A stretch of 64,000 nucleotides of DNA from G963662655 sp963665015. Its GTDB lineage: Bacteria; Cloacimonadota; Cloacimonadia; Cloacimonadales; JAIOQZ01. This document shows positions 44,001-51,783 of this stretch, piece after piece. The position numbers and the translations under genes are program-made. The number at the start of each line of letters is the position of its first letter. The stretch's first letter is position 1. The notes under the pieces are model-generated. The model did no database searches. It saw only the letters and a program-made list of their open reading frames with translations, and was not told the origin of the DNA. Location of the stretch: contig CAXXSY010000004.1 of NCBI GenBank assembly GCA_963665015.2, forward strand, positions 2,294,001 through 2,358,000. Direction: 5' to 3'.

Positions 44001-46818
44001 ATCCGATCGAGCCGCCGACACCGTTCTCGCCCGTTGCGGAACCCATGCTGTAGCAGTCGATGACATCCGAGGTCTTCGCTCTGCCGATCAGACCGCCGAC
44101 GTAGTCACTCCCACTGACCGTGACATCGGTATAGCATCGAACTACGGATGACGAATCGGACATCGAGCACGCTATACCGCCCGCGTAGTCACCGGCAACG
44201 TTCAGAACACCCTGTGCCCATGAATCGGTAACGGTTGAGCCGAAATATACCGAGGCAATCAGTAGTCCCGAATAGGATTGTGCCGCAACGTTACCTGTAA
44301 CCGAGCAGCCCGTCACCCGGCTGTCATACTGGATGTGTCCCGCAAGTCCGCCCACGGTTGAATGGCCTGTAATATCGACGTTGGTCATATGGAGATTCTC
44401 GATCGAGCCTCCGTCGGTCATTCCTCCGAATAACGCCACAGCGTGATCGTCGGGTCGGTTGATATTCAGCCCGTCGATTGTAAATCCCTGCCCGTCGTAG
44501 TGGCCCGAAAATGCGGTTTCGACGTTTCCGATCGGAGAGAGACCCTTGTCATCGTGCCAGCTACTTGCGGGGGCTGCGTCGATGTCGCATGTCTGGATGA
44601 AATAAGCATCCCAGTCCGATGTCGATGCCGAAAGCCATGCGAGGTGCTCGATCGTTTCGATCTGATACGGTTCCGATTCGGTGCCGGATCCCGAGGGAAT
44701 GTACAGGTACTGCGCATCGCCGTCTTCCCATGCGAGAACAGGATAGCGATAATATAATTCGCCGTAAACATCCATATCCCAGTAGTCGTTCGTGCCGTTG
44801 GCCGTCTCGGACACGAAATCCCAGCCCGCATCGGTGTAGGTCGATAGCGTATTCATTTCCGCTCTTGTCAGTCCGATCCCGCCATCACTGTTTGATTGAT
44901 AGGATGATTCCACATTCCAGAAACAAGCGTCATACGACGAGCCCGAACTCTCTCCGCTCAGCCCCCCCGAATTCGTGCCGCTCGATACATAACCTGTACT
45001 GTAGCACTGGACGAAACTTGTTCCGGATGTTTTTCCGACGATTCCGCCCTTCAAGCTACCCCCAATGATTGCTCCTGTATTATAGCAACATTGGATGCTT
45101 GAATTGCCTGAACACAATGCTGCAATACCACCACATCGTGACGAACCATATACCTGCGCTGTATTACAACACCTTTTGATGGATGAAAACTGCCCCAAGT
45201 AGGCGGTGATTCCGGCCACCTTGCTACCGGATGATGTCGCAGAGCCATTGCTTGAGCAGTTTTGAATCAATGAATGTTCACCAATATTTCCAACAACGGA
45301 TCCCACACATTCACTTCCCGATACGGTGCCATCGACATAGCAGCCGGAAACGTTGATATAACTGTCACCTTCACCTGCCAGTGCTCCCACGCACCTCGCT
45401 CCGGTAATGCTGCAATTTTCGAATCGGATATTTTGTAATTCACAATTTCTCACCTTGCCGAAGAGTCCTACGCAATCTGTGTCCGGGCGATTGATGTATA
45501 GCCCGTCGATCGTATATCCCTGACCATCGTAGATTCCGGTGAACGCAGTCGAATCATTACCGATGGGGTTGAAGCCGGCACCATCGTTCAAGTACTGGGA
45601 ACTCGATGCATCGATATCGGATGTCTGGATGAAATTTTTGCTCCAGGTCGATGGGAGGATCGAGATGTATTTGAGGTGATTCAGCGTTTCGATCTGAAAC
45701 GGTGCCGATTGGGTTCCATTCCCCTGAGGAAGCGTCAAACAGACTCCGGCTCCATCTTCCCATGCAAGATAGGGATAGCCACCATGGAAGTCGTACTCGA
45801 GGTCCATGTCCCAGCAGTTATTCGTGCCATTCGCCGTTTCGGACACAAAATCCCAGCCGGCACTGAAATAGGTCGATAGCTCTTTCATCTCCGCTGTTGT
45901 CAGGCCGGTTCCACTATCCCCGATCGATTGACCGGAGGTCTGCACATTCCAGAAACAGTCTTCCACGGAAGAATTGTCCGTCATGCCAACCAGCCCGCCT
46001 GTACTCGAATTACCCGTTACAGAGCCGGTACTGAAGCAGTCTATAAGGTCCGTCCCATAACAGTAACCACAAACACCACCGACCATATCCGTTCCGATTA
46101 CCGCCCCGGTATTGTAGCAATTCTTGACGGTGGTGCCCGACTGGGTTCTACCCACAATACCGCCGGTTTCTTTTTCCCCGTTTATCGTTGCGGAATTGCA
46201 GCACCTCAAAATCGATGCCCTTCCAATGGAGAAACCAACGATTCCAGCACAATATCCTTCTCCTTCAGGCGCAGTTACAGAACCGTGGCTTGAACATTCT
46301 TCGATCAATCCATAATAAGAAATTCTTCCTGCAATAAGGCCCACCCTATTGAGACCGCTTACATCCCCATCGACAAAGCAACCGGATATGTGAGCATAGT
46401 CATTCGCAAGGCCTGCCAACCCCCCGACCATGCTCGAACCGGTGACATGGAGATTTGTGAGCCGGACGTTTCTGATATCGCAATATCTCGCTTCACCGAA
46501 GAGCCCGATACGATTATCGTTCGGACGATTGATGTGCAGACCGTCGATCGTGTACCCCTGTCCATCGTACGACCCATTAAACGCGTTAGATTCCCCGATA
46601 GGTCTGAAGCCATTACCGCCGGCCCAGCCGGAAGTTGAGGAGGCGTCGATATCGCAAATCTGGATGAAATGCAAAGTTGGGTGGTTTCTGCAATCCTGGA
46701 GCTCGTTGACGGTGCTGACATGGTAGGGATTTCCCTCCGAACCGTCTCCTCCGGCAAACGCGAAAACGTTCATGATCGATAAAAGTGCTAAAATGACAAA
46801 CATGGCGCGATGTGGCAT
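41056..46818 (-). CDS. secreted GLUG-repeat protein with five supermodules
   Basis: The protein has 1920 residues. I chose the ATG at 46818 (MPHRAMF) because GGGAGGAAAAT lies just upstream; an in-frame ATG at 46842 lacks this. The signal peptide ends at AFAGGDGSEGNPYHVS. Five supermodules begin at about residues 23, 367, 711, 1056 and 1401, a near-regular period of 345 residues (1035 bases). Each has the entry PYxIETxxHL, WYDGxGFSPIGxxxTxFTGxYDGQGYTIDGLxINRPD, GLUG units and the SFWxVxTSGQS block. The tail from about 1696 shares its last 53 codons with the 562-residue relative. It is 30 bases upstream of the 1649-residue gene, so the two are probably co-transcribed. Confidence 0.85.
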   Translation of the reverse strand: MPHRAMFVILALLSIMNVFAFAGGDGSEGNPYHVSTVNELQDCRNHPTLHFIQICDIDASSTSGWAGGNGFRPIGESNAFNGSYDGQGYTIDGLHINRPNDNRIGLFGEARYCDIRNVRLTNLHVTGSSMVGGLAGLANDYAHISGCFVDGDVSGLNRVGLIAGRISYYGLIEECSSHGSVTAPEGEGYCAGIVGFSIGRASILRCCNSATINGEKETGGIVGRTQSGTTVKNCYNTGAVIGTDMVGGVCGYCYGTDLIDCFSTGSVTGNSSTGGLVGMTDNSSVEDCFWNVQTSGQSIGDSGTGLTTAEMKELSTYFSAGWDFVSETANGTNNCWDMDLEYDFHGGYPYLAWEDGAGVCLTLPQGNGTQSAPFQIETLNHLKYISILPSTWSKNFIQTSDIDASSSQYLNDGAGFNPIGNDSTAFTGIYDGQGYTIDGLYINRPDTDCVGLFGKVRNCELQNIRFENCSITGARCVGALAGEGDSYINVSGCYVDGTVSGSECVGSVVGNIGEHSLIQNCSSNGSATSSGSKVAGITAYLGQFSSIKRCCNTAQVYGSSRCGGIAALCSGNSSIQCCYNTGAIIGGSLKGGIVGKTSGTSFVQCYSTGYVSSGTNSGGLSGESSGSSYDACFWNVESSYQSNSDGGIGLTRAEMNTLSTYTDAGWDFVSETANGTNDYWDMDVYGELYYRYPVLAWEDGDAQYLYIPSGSGTESEPYQIETIEHLAWLSASTSDWDAYFIQTCDIDAAPASSWHDDKGLSPIGNVETAFSGHYDGQGFTIDGLNINRPDDHAVALFGGMTDGGSIENLHMTNVDITGHSTVGGLAGHIQYDSRVTGCSVTGNVAAQSYSGLLIASVYFGSTVTDSWAQGVLNVAGDYAGGIACSMSDSSSVVRCYTDVTVSGSDYVGGLIGRAKTSDVIDCYSMGSATGENGVGGSIGYIFGGTLTNSFSTVAVTGETNVGGLTGMYADDAEVTGCFWDTETSGQSESHGGEGKTTAEMKSLYMYHSYGWDFVSEHSNGTADTWDIDQDGSCNDGYPVLSWETGEQYFTGPSGSGTGSSPYLIEQLTDLWWISVHSDEWSKVYLQTADIDASDTETWYDGCGFSPIGSDSTSFTGSYNGQGYTIDGLFINRPDTDNVGFFGLGCDCEISNVQLMNINITGQNCVGGLAGQWSENVIATGCKINGYIYSESCAGLVVGSMGNDITVQDCCTSEYVSSNVYHVGGITGLIEGSATIERCCNSATVHGWNRMGGIAGWISGHAYIGNCYSTGSISGYGGTFGGLIGFCGNSEVVHCYSTGNVSEHSNSGGLIGVSYISSVEDCFWDVDTSGYDTSSGGTGLTTAEMKTLSTYIDAGWDFVAESDNGSDDYWDMDIYNEYSDGYPYLSWQDGDEQSMCVVQGNGTTEDPYLIGLPAELQWMSRSPSEWDKCFRQIADIDASDTENWDNGNGFSPVGNTSTAFSGEYDGQGYSIDGLFIHRDSTNENGLFGQVTGGTISNLNVLNCNITGKYRTSAIAASCNDATIVNCTSSGTVSTSNGGGGIVGRMRETTVERCGSSVDISSYASTGKNCGGLVGITSQDCVIRNSYAHGSVEAYNFCGGLIGDMEDTDVQYCYSTGTVTTTSTPVGGLIGEIREIWFVESCFWDTGTSGQSTSSAGIGKTTAEMQTLSTYTDAGWDFCGESDNGTDDIWFIATDNYPEFNDFTAPVITAIEDIAHDQGHQVMVCWDEAKTDTHDDPESCYKLYRMVSDQWELLATIPDDNAEYTYNAATLVDSSATLELDDFLTTFKVVYEWSTGSIESATATGYSVDNISPYATSGVTLTFSGSRDESVSLTRKSSVKLPSAAMRTTSAILSWNQVTEGGFGGNSYPEQNGVWYRVYAGDTPDFPCDGSTLLGTTQDTSYEITPMDSVQKFFKVVVSDQP

Positions 46819-47199
46819 ATTTTCCTCCCGAGATAGATTCACTGTATTTTAAAATTCTATCAGCAAGGCCGATGCCAAAAAGTAGTGCGCCCGTAACCGC
46901 AATCAAGACAGCCAAATACACCAATTAGCCATCACCCTTCCGCACGATTGATGTTTATTGAAACCGAAGAGCATTCATCCGGGAACTCCGGTGGTCTCGC
47001 TTCAAAAGCCATTCACACGCCCTATCCGTTTCCGGAGACCGATTATCGATTTGTCAGACAGGAATCGGGAATCAATTCGTGATTGCGCCGGAATTCGTCA
47101 TCAAGCAACACCATTCTTGACGTGAAAAAGCATGATGCAATAGTTGGATACAAATGTAAAAAAAACGACCCAGCGCGGTCTGGACATATGAGGAACAGC
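46819..47199. other. divergent intergenic region between GLUG operon and alaS
   Basis: The 381 bases hold both leader regions. On the minus strand, 46843-46924 could encode a hydrophobic peptide (VYLAVLIAVTGALLFGIGLA) starting with TTG or GTG, but it runs on out of frame into the GLUG gene, so I do not call a gene. On the plus strand there is an alaS promoter candidate. No RNA gene or T-box-like element is seen. Confidence 0.4.
47117..47144 (+). promoter_or_regulatory. sigma70-type promoter candidate for alaS
   Basis: TTGACG (47117-47122), a 16-base spacer and AATAGT (47139-47144), 55 bases before the ATG at 47200. It matches the consensus at 5/6 and 4/6 positions. Confidence 0.4.
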
Positions 47200-49809
47200 A
47201 TGAAAACATCGAGCGAGATACGACAGCAGTTTATCGATTTCTTCAAGTCGAAGGAACACCACCAGGTGCCGTCCGCACCGGTAATCCCGATTGACGACCC
47301 CACCCTGCTCTTTACCAACGCGGGCATGAACCAGTTCAAGGACATCTTCCTTGGCGTATGCAAGCCGGAATATCGGCGCGCGGTCGATACGCAGAAATGC
47401 ATCCGCGCCGGCGGCAAGCACAACGACCTCGAGGAGGTCGGCAAGGACTCCTACCACCACACATTCTTCGAGATGCTGGGCAACTGGTCGTTCGGCGACT
47501 ACTACAAGAAGGAAGCCGTCGCGTGGGCATGGGAACTCTTCACAGAGGTGTGGGGACTGCCGAAGGACAAGCTCTACGCCACCGTGCATCACAGCGATCA
47601 GGAAGCCTTCGACTTCTGGAAGAGCGAAACCGATATCGATCCCTCGCACATCGAGTACCACGGCGACAAGGATAATTTCTGGGAAATGGGACTCACCGGG
47701 CCCTGCGGACCATGCAGCGAGATTCACATCGACCGCGGCGAGGAATTCTGCAACATGAAGGGCGTCCCCGGGCACATCTGCAAGGTCAACGGCGACTGCC
47801 ACCGCTTCATCGAGCTGTGGAACCTGGTGTTCATCCAGTTCAATCGAGACGAGGAAGGCGAGCTGCACACACTCGAGAAACAGTACGTCGATACCGGCGC
47901 GGGATTCGAGCGCGTTTGCATGGTGCTCCAGGGCAAAAAGTCGAACTACGATACCGATCTCTTCATCCCCATCATCGAAGCCATCGCCGAAAGGACGGGC
48001 GTACCGTACGATCCGGGTGAGATAGGCGTCTCGCACCGCGTGATCGCCGACCACATCCGCGCGCTCAGCTTCGCCATCGCCGACGGCGGACTGCCCTCGA
48101 ACGAAGGTCGTGGCTACGTGCTGAGAAGAATCCTGCGTCGCGCCGCGCGCCACGGCAGGTTGCTCAATCAGCATCAGCCATTCCTCTACAAACTCGTCGG
48201 CGTGGTCTGCGACCTGATGGGACACCACTTCCACGAGCTGATCGAGAAGAGGGCCTACGTCGAAATGATCATCCAGGCGGAGGAAGAACGCTTCAACGCA
48301 ACGCTGGACAAGGGACTGGCGAAGTTCGAAGAGATCACCGCCGCGATGCAGGGCAAGACCATCTCCGGCGCCGAAGCTTTCATGCTCTACGACACCTTCG
48401 GCTTCCCGTTCGACCTGACCCGCATCCTGGCGGATGAACGCGGTCTGGACGTCGATGAGGAAGGCTTCAACATCGAGCTGGACAAGCAGCGCACTCGCGC
48501 CCGTGAAGCCGGAAAATTCGTGATGAACCTCGAAAACATCGACTGGGTGACCTACCGCGAAGACGAACCGACCGAGTTCATCGGCTATCTCAGAGACACA
48601 ACGAATTGCCATATCATCAAATACACGATCGACGACGACAACGAAGTCCGACTCGTTCTGGACCGCACGCCCTTCTACGCCGAATCGGGCGGGCAGGTCG
48701 CCGACATGGGACGCATCTTCAACGAGGATGTGGAAATACAGATTTCCGACGTGAAGAAACAGGGCAACCAGTTCATCCACTTCGGCAAGCTCATGAAGGG
48801 CATTGTCCGCGACCGGGAATACACCGCCGCCATCGAGACCGAGTACCGCAAGAACGTCGCGCGCAACCACACCGCGACCCACCTGCTACACGCGGCGCTG
48901 CGCCGGGTGCTGGGCGAGCATGTCCAGCAGAAGGGCTCGCTGGTGCATCCCTACTACCTGCGTTTCGACTTCACCCATTTCAAGCAGATGACACCGCGCG
49001 AGATCGGACTGGTCGAACGCATGGTGAACGACCAAATTCGCGCCTGCAACGCCGTCTCGACGAAGAAAATGCAGATCGAAGCCGCCCGCAAGGAAGGCGC
49101 GATGGCTCTGTTCGGCGAGAAGTACGACGACGAAGTGCGCGTCGTCTCGATCGACAAGTTTTCCAAGGAACTCTGCGGCGGAACGCACCTTGACTACACC
49201 GGCGAGATCGGCCTCTTCAAGATCACGCAGGAGACATCCAGCGCGGCAGGCGTGCGCCGTATCGAAGCCATCACCGGAACGCAGGCGGAAGATTACGTGA
49301 AACGTCTCGAAAGCGAAAAAGAAGAGATTCAAGCGCTACTGAACGTGCCGTCCGGAAAATCGGTGCAGAAGCTTCAAGCACTGCTCGATGAAAACAAGGC
49401 TCTGCACGGCGAAATCCAGAGTTTGCAGATGAAGGCCTCCGGAGACGTGGTTGGTGACCTGGTTGGAGAAGCGATCGAGATCGGCGGCGTGAAGGTCGCC
49501 TGCGGCGCGGTTCCGGCCGAGAGCAGCGGTCAGATGCGCGACATCGGTGACCAGCTTCGCGGCAAGCTGCAATCCGGCATCGGCGTGCTGTTCGCGGACA
49601 TTGAAGGCAAAGTCTCCCTGATCGTAATCGTGACCAAAGACCTGACCGGTCGCGCCCACGCGGGTAAGATCGCCGGAAAGGTCGCGGAACTGGTCGGCGG
49701 CAAGGGCGGTGGACGTCCCGACATGGCGATGGCCGGCGGCAAGGACGTTGACGCGATACCTTCCGCGATCGAGAAAGTCCCCGCAATCATCGAAGCGATG
49801 GTGAAGTAG
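47200..49809 (+). CDS. alaS: alanyl-tRNA synthetase
   Basis: Start at 47200 (MKTSSEIRQQFIDFF) follows AGGAACAGC and matches the family N-terminus; upstream in-frame ATGs at 47083 and 47188 give an unusual extension. The 869-residue length is normal. Visible are the class II catalytic domain (PSAPVIPIDDPTLLFTNAGM, FEMLGNWSFGDYYKKEA), the editing domain zinc motifs HTATH and CGGTH, and the C-terminal oligomerisation/DHHA1 domain ending GGKGGGRPDMAMAGG. It charges tRNA-Ala and edits Ser and Gly errors. The next gene follows two bases after the stop. Confidence 0.97.
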   Translation: MKTSSEIRQQFIDFFKSKEHHQVPSAPVIPIDDPTLLFTNAGMNQFKDIFLGVCKPEYRRAVDTQKCIRAGGKHNDLEEVGKDSYHHTFFEMLGNWSFGDYYKKEAVAWAWELFTEVWGLPKDKLYATVHHSDQEAFDFWKSETDIDPSHIEYHGDKDNFWEMGLTGPCGPCSEIHIDRGEEFCNMKGVPGHICKVNGDCHRFIELWNLVFIQFNRDEEGELHTLEKQYVDTGAGFERVCMVLQGKKSNYDTDLFIPIIEAIAERTGVPYDPGEIGVSHRVIADHIRALSFAIADGGLPSNEGRGYVLRRILRRAARHGRLLNQHQPFLYKLVGVVCDLMGHHFHELIEKRAYVEMIIQAEEERFNATLDKGLAKFEEITAAMQGKTISGAEAFMLYDTFGFPFDLTRILADERGLDVDEEGFNIELDKQRTRAREAGKFVMNLENIDWVTYREDEPTEFIGYLRDTTNCHIIKYTIDDDNEVRLVLDRTPFYAESGGQVADMGRIFNEDVEIQISDVKKQGNQFIHFGKLMKGIVRDREYTAAIETEYRKNVARNHTATHLLHAALRRVLGEHVQQKGSLVHPYYLRFDFTHFKQMTPREIGLVERMVNDQIRACNAVSTKKMQIEAARKEGAMALFGEKYDDEVRVVSIDKFSKELCGGTHLDYTGEIGLFKITQETSSAAGVRRIEAITGTQAEDYVKRLESEKEEIQALLNVPSGKSVQKLQALLDENKALHGEIQSLQMKASGDVVGDLVGEAIEIGGVKVACGAVPAESSGQMRDIGDQLRGKLQSGIGVLFADIEGKVSLIVIVTKDLTGRAHAGKIAGKVAELVGGKGGGRPDMAMAGGKDVDAIPSAIEKVPAIIEAMVK

Positions 49810-49811
49810 TC

Positions 49812-50567
49812 ATGCAGGCGTACGGCAAGAGTTTTTCGAAGGTTTACAACGCGCGCTGGAACCAGTTTACCGACATGGTAGCGCCAAAGCTGGAAGCCTT
49901 TTTCGCGCAGAATTATCCTATGCCGACCACCCTGCTCGACCTCTGCTGCGGCACCGGGCGCATGGTGCGCTACTTCGCGGAAAGGGGCTACAACGTTACC
50001 GGTATCGACCTCTCCGAGGACATGCTGAAGCACGCACGCGAGAACAACGCCGAGTTCATCCGCGTCAAGCAGGTGAGCTTCAAGAAAGCCGACGCGCGCG
50101 ATTTCAAGCTGAAATCGAAAGTGCGGACCGCCGTCTCGACCTACGACGCGATGAACCATATCCCGGATATCAACGGTATGAGAAGGACACTGGTCAGCGT
50201 TTTTCACGCGCTCGAACCGGGCGGCTGCTTCATCTTCGACCTCAACACGGAGATGGGACTGCGGAACAACTGGGGGTATATCAGCGTCCGCGAGATGGAC
50301 GACACCACCATCATCATGCGTGGACTGTTCGATGAGGAGCAAAGCCGTTCCTACACCCGCATATCCGGCTTTCTGAAGAACGATGGCGGAACTTGGGACC
50401 GATTCGACGAAACGATCTACAACACAGCGTTCAACCTGCGGGAAATGACCGCAATCATCCAGGATACCGGCTTCTCCAGGGCATGGTACGCACACTTGGA
50501 CAAGCTCGAACTTCCGCTCCAGGAGCCGGAGAAGCAGCCCCGCGTGTTTGTGGTGGCGATTAAATGA
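49812..50567 (+). CDS. class I SAM-dependent methyltransferase
   Basis: The protein has 251 residues. Motif I, LLDLCCGTGRMVRYF, is at about residues 40-54, followed by VTGIDLSEDMLKHAREN (motif II/post I) and STYDAMNHI. The type resembles small-molecule or ubiquinone-like methyltransferases; no substrate is indicated. It starts two bases after the alaS stop and overlaps the GT9 gene by four bases. Confidence 0.85.
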   Translation: MQAYGKSFSKVYNARWNQFTDMVAPKLEAFFAQNYPMPTTLLDLCCGTGRMVRYFAERGYNVTGIDLSEDMLKHARENNAEFIRVKQVSFKKADARDFKLKSKVRTAVSTYDAMNHIPDINGMRRTLVSVFHALEPGGCFIFDLNTEMGLRNNWGYISVREMDDTTIIMRGLFDEEQSRSYTRISGFLKNDGGTWDRFDETIYNTAFNLREMTAIIQDTGFSRAWYAHLDKLELPLQEPEKQPRVFVVAIK

Positions 50568-51556
50568 GAATCCTGATCATCCGCTGGAGTTCGCTGGGCG
50601 ACATCATCCTTACCCAGCCCATCGTCGCTATCCTGCGCGAGAAATATCCCAATGCGGAAATCCATTACTGTTGCAAGCCTGCCATGGCGCAGTTGGTCGA
50701 GTGCTTCGAAGGCGTGGACCGGGTAATCTCCACGGACAACCCCGACCAAGGCGTCCACTACGATATCGCCATCGATCTGCAAGCCAAACCGGGCAGCATC
50801 TTGCAACTGAAGCGGATCAGCGCCGACCGAAAGGTCATATACAACAAAGATCGCCTCACCCGCTGGATGATTGTCAAGCACTTGACCGGAAAATCGATCG
50901 ACAGCACGCTGAGCCTTTACTACAGCGCTCTGAAGAAGCTCGGAATCGACATGCCCATGCGCAATCCGGTCATCAAACCCAAGCCGCAGCACGAGGTGTT
51001 TATCGACGAGCTCTTCCTCGAACACAGCGTGACACCGGCGAAAACACTGATCGGCATCGCTCCCGGCGCAAAGCATTTTACCAAGCGCTACCCGATGGAA
51101 TACTGGATCCGCTTTATCGATTCGATTCCCGAAAGCTGGAACTGCCAGTTCATCCTGACCGGCTCCACGGAAGACCGTGAAATCTGCGCGGAGATTCACC
51201 GGCAGTGTCCGCGTGCCACATTCGATCTGTGCGCCAGGACAAAGGCGGATCAACTGGTCAATCTCATTGACCGGATGGGCTGCCTGATCTCGGGAGATTC
51301 CGGCCCCATGCACGTGGCGGCAGCGCTCGGAAAACCGCAGATCGCCATCTTCGGTGGCACGCATACGAGGCTGGGATTCAGACCGTTGAACACAAAAGCG
51401 GTGATCCTCGAAGAGGAGATCGGGTGTCGCCCTTGTTCACTGCACGGACTGAAAGCGTGTCCAAAATCACATTTTCGTTGTATGAAATCGATTACGCCCC
51501 CGATGCTTCACGCGGTATTCAAGGAAGTACTGGAAGAGGAAGTCTGGCAGCTTTAG
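50564..51556 (+). CDS. GT9-family glycosyltransferase (heptosyltransferase-like)
   Basis: The protein has 330 residues. Its N-terminus MRILIIRWSSLGDIILTQPIV matches the ADP-heptose:LPS heptosyltransferase pattern, and the donor-site region is IGIAPGAKHFTKRYP with LVNLIDRMGCLISGDSGPMHVAAALGKPQIAIFGG. It adds heptose or a related sugar to an LPS core, which implies a Gram-negative type outer envelope, as do the sorting-tail proteins. It overlaps the methyltransferase gene. The last residues (about 295-320) have a Cys-rich stretch, CRPCSLHGLKACPKSHFRC, found in several GT9 proteins. Confidence 0.9.
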   Translation: MRILIIRWSSLGDIILTQPIVAILREKYPNAEIHYCCKPAMAQLVECFEGVDRVISTDNPDQGVHYDIAIDLQAKPGSILQLKRISADRKVIYNKDRLTRWMIVKHLTGKSIDSTLSLYYSALKKLGIDMPMRNPVIKPKPQHEVFIDELFLEHSVTPAKTLIGIAPGAKHFTKRYPMEYWIRFIDSIPESWNCQFILTGSTEDREICAEIHRQCPRATFDLCARTKADQLVNLIDRMGCLISGDSGPMHVAAALGKPQIAIFGGTHTRLGFRPLNTKAVILEEEIGCRPCSLHGLKACPKSHFRCMKSITPPMLHAVFKEVLEEEVWQL

Positions 51557-51663
51557 AAGGCGTTTCTCCGATCATGAACCGCTATTCGATTTTTCTTGGT
51601 ATCTCCGACAGCCTCTACAACGGGAATAGTTGCCTGTAATCATTCTTTACGAAAAAAACATTG

Positions 51664-51692
51664 TTGACAAATTCTGAGCATTACCGCATTTT
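51664..51692 (+). promoter_or_regulatory. promoter candidate for the NTPase-TPR-sigma54 gene
   Basis: TTGACA (51664-51669), 17 bases, CATTTT (51687-51692), about 90 bases before the ATG at 51784. The TTGACA box is perfect but the -10 matches at only three positions, the same layout as upstream of the DEAD-box helicase gene. The remainder of the 51557-51783 gap shows no further feature. Confidence 0.3.
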
Positions 51693-51783
51693 TTGAAACA
51701 TGGTTGGCACATGTAATCGGCGTTGACGAATAGTATCTACTTGCACTTGAGTGACTCACATGCCAACATATTGAGGGGAAATC

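Noticed and set aside
46843..46924. Small hydrophobic peptide gene on the minus strand.
   Set aside because: The start would be TTG or GTG, and it continues out of frame into the GLUG gene without a proper stop in the gap, so I cannot separate a gene fragment from chance.
51705..51720. Sigma54 promoter (TGGCAC at 51705-51710) before the large regulator.
   Set aside because: The -12 element TTGC is missing at the right spacing (TCGG instead).
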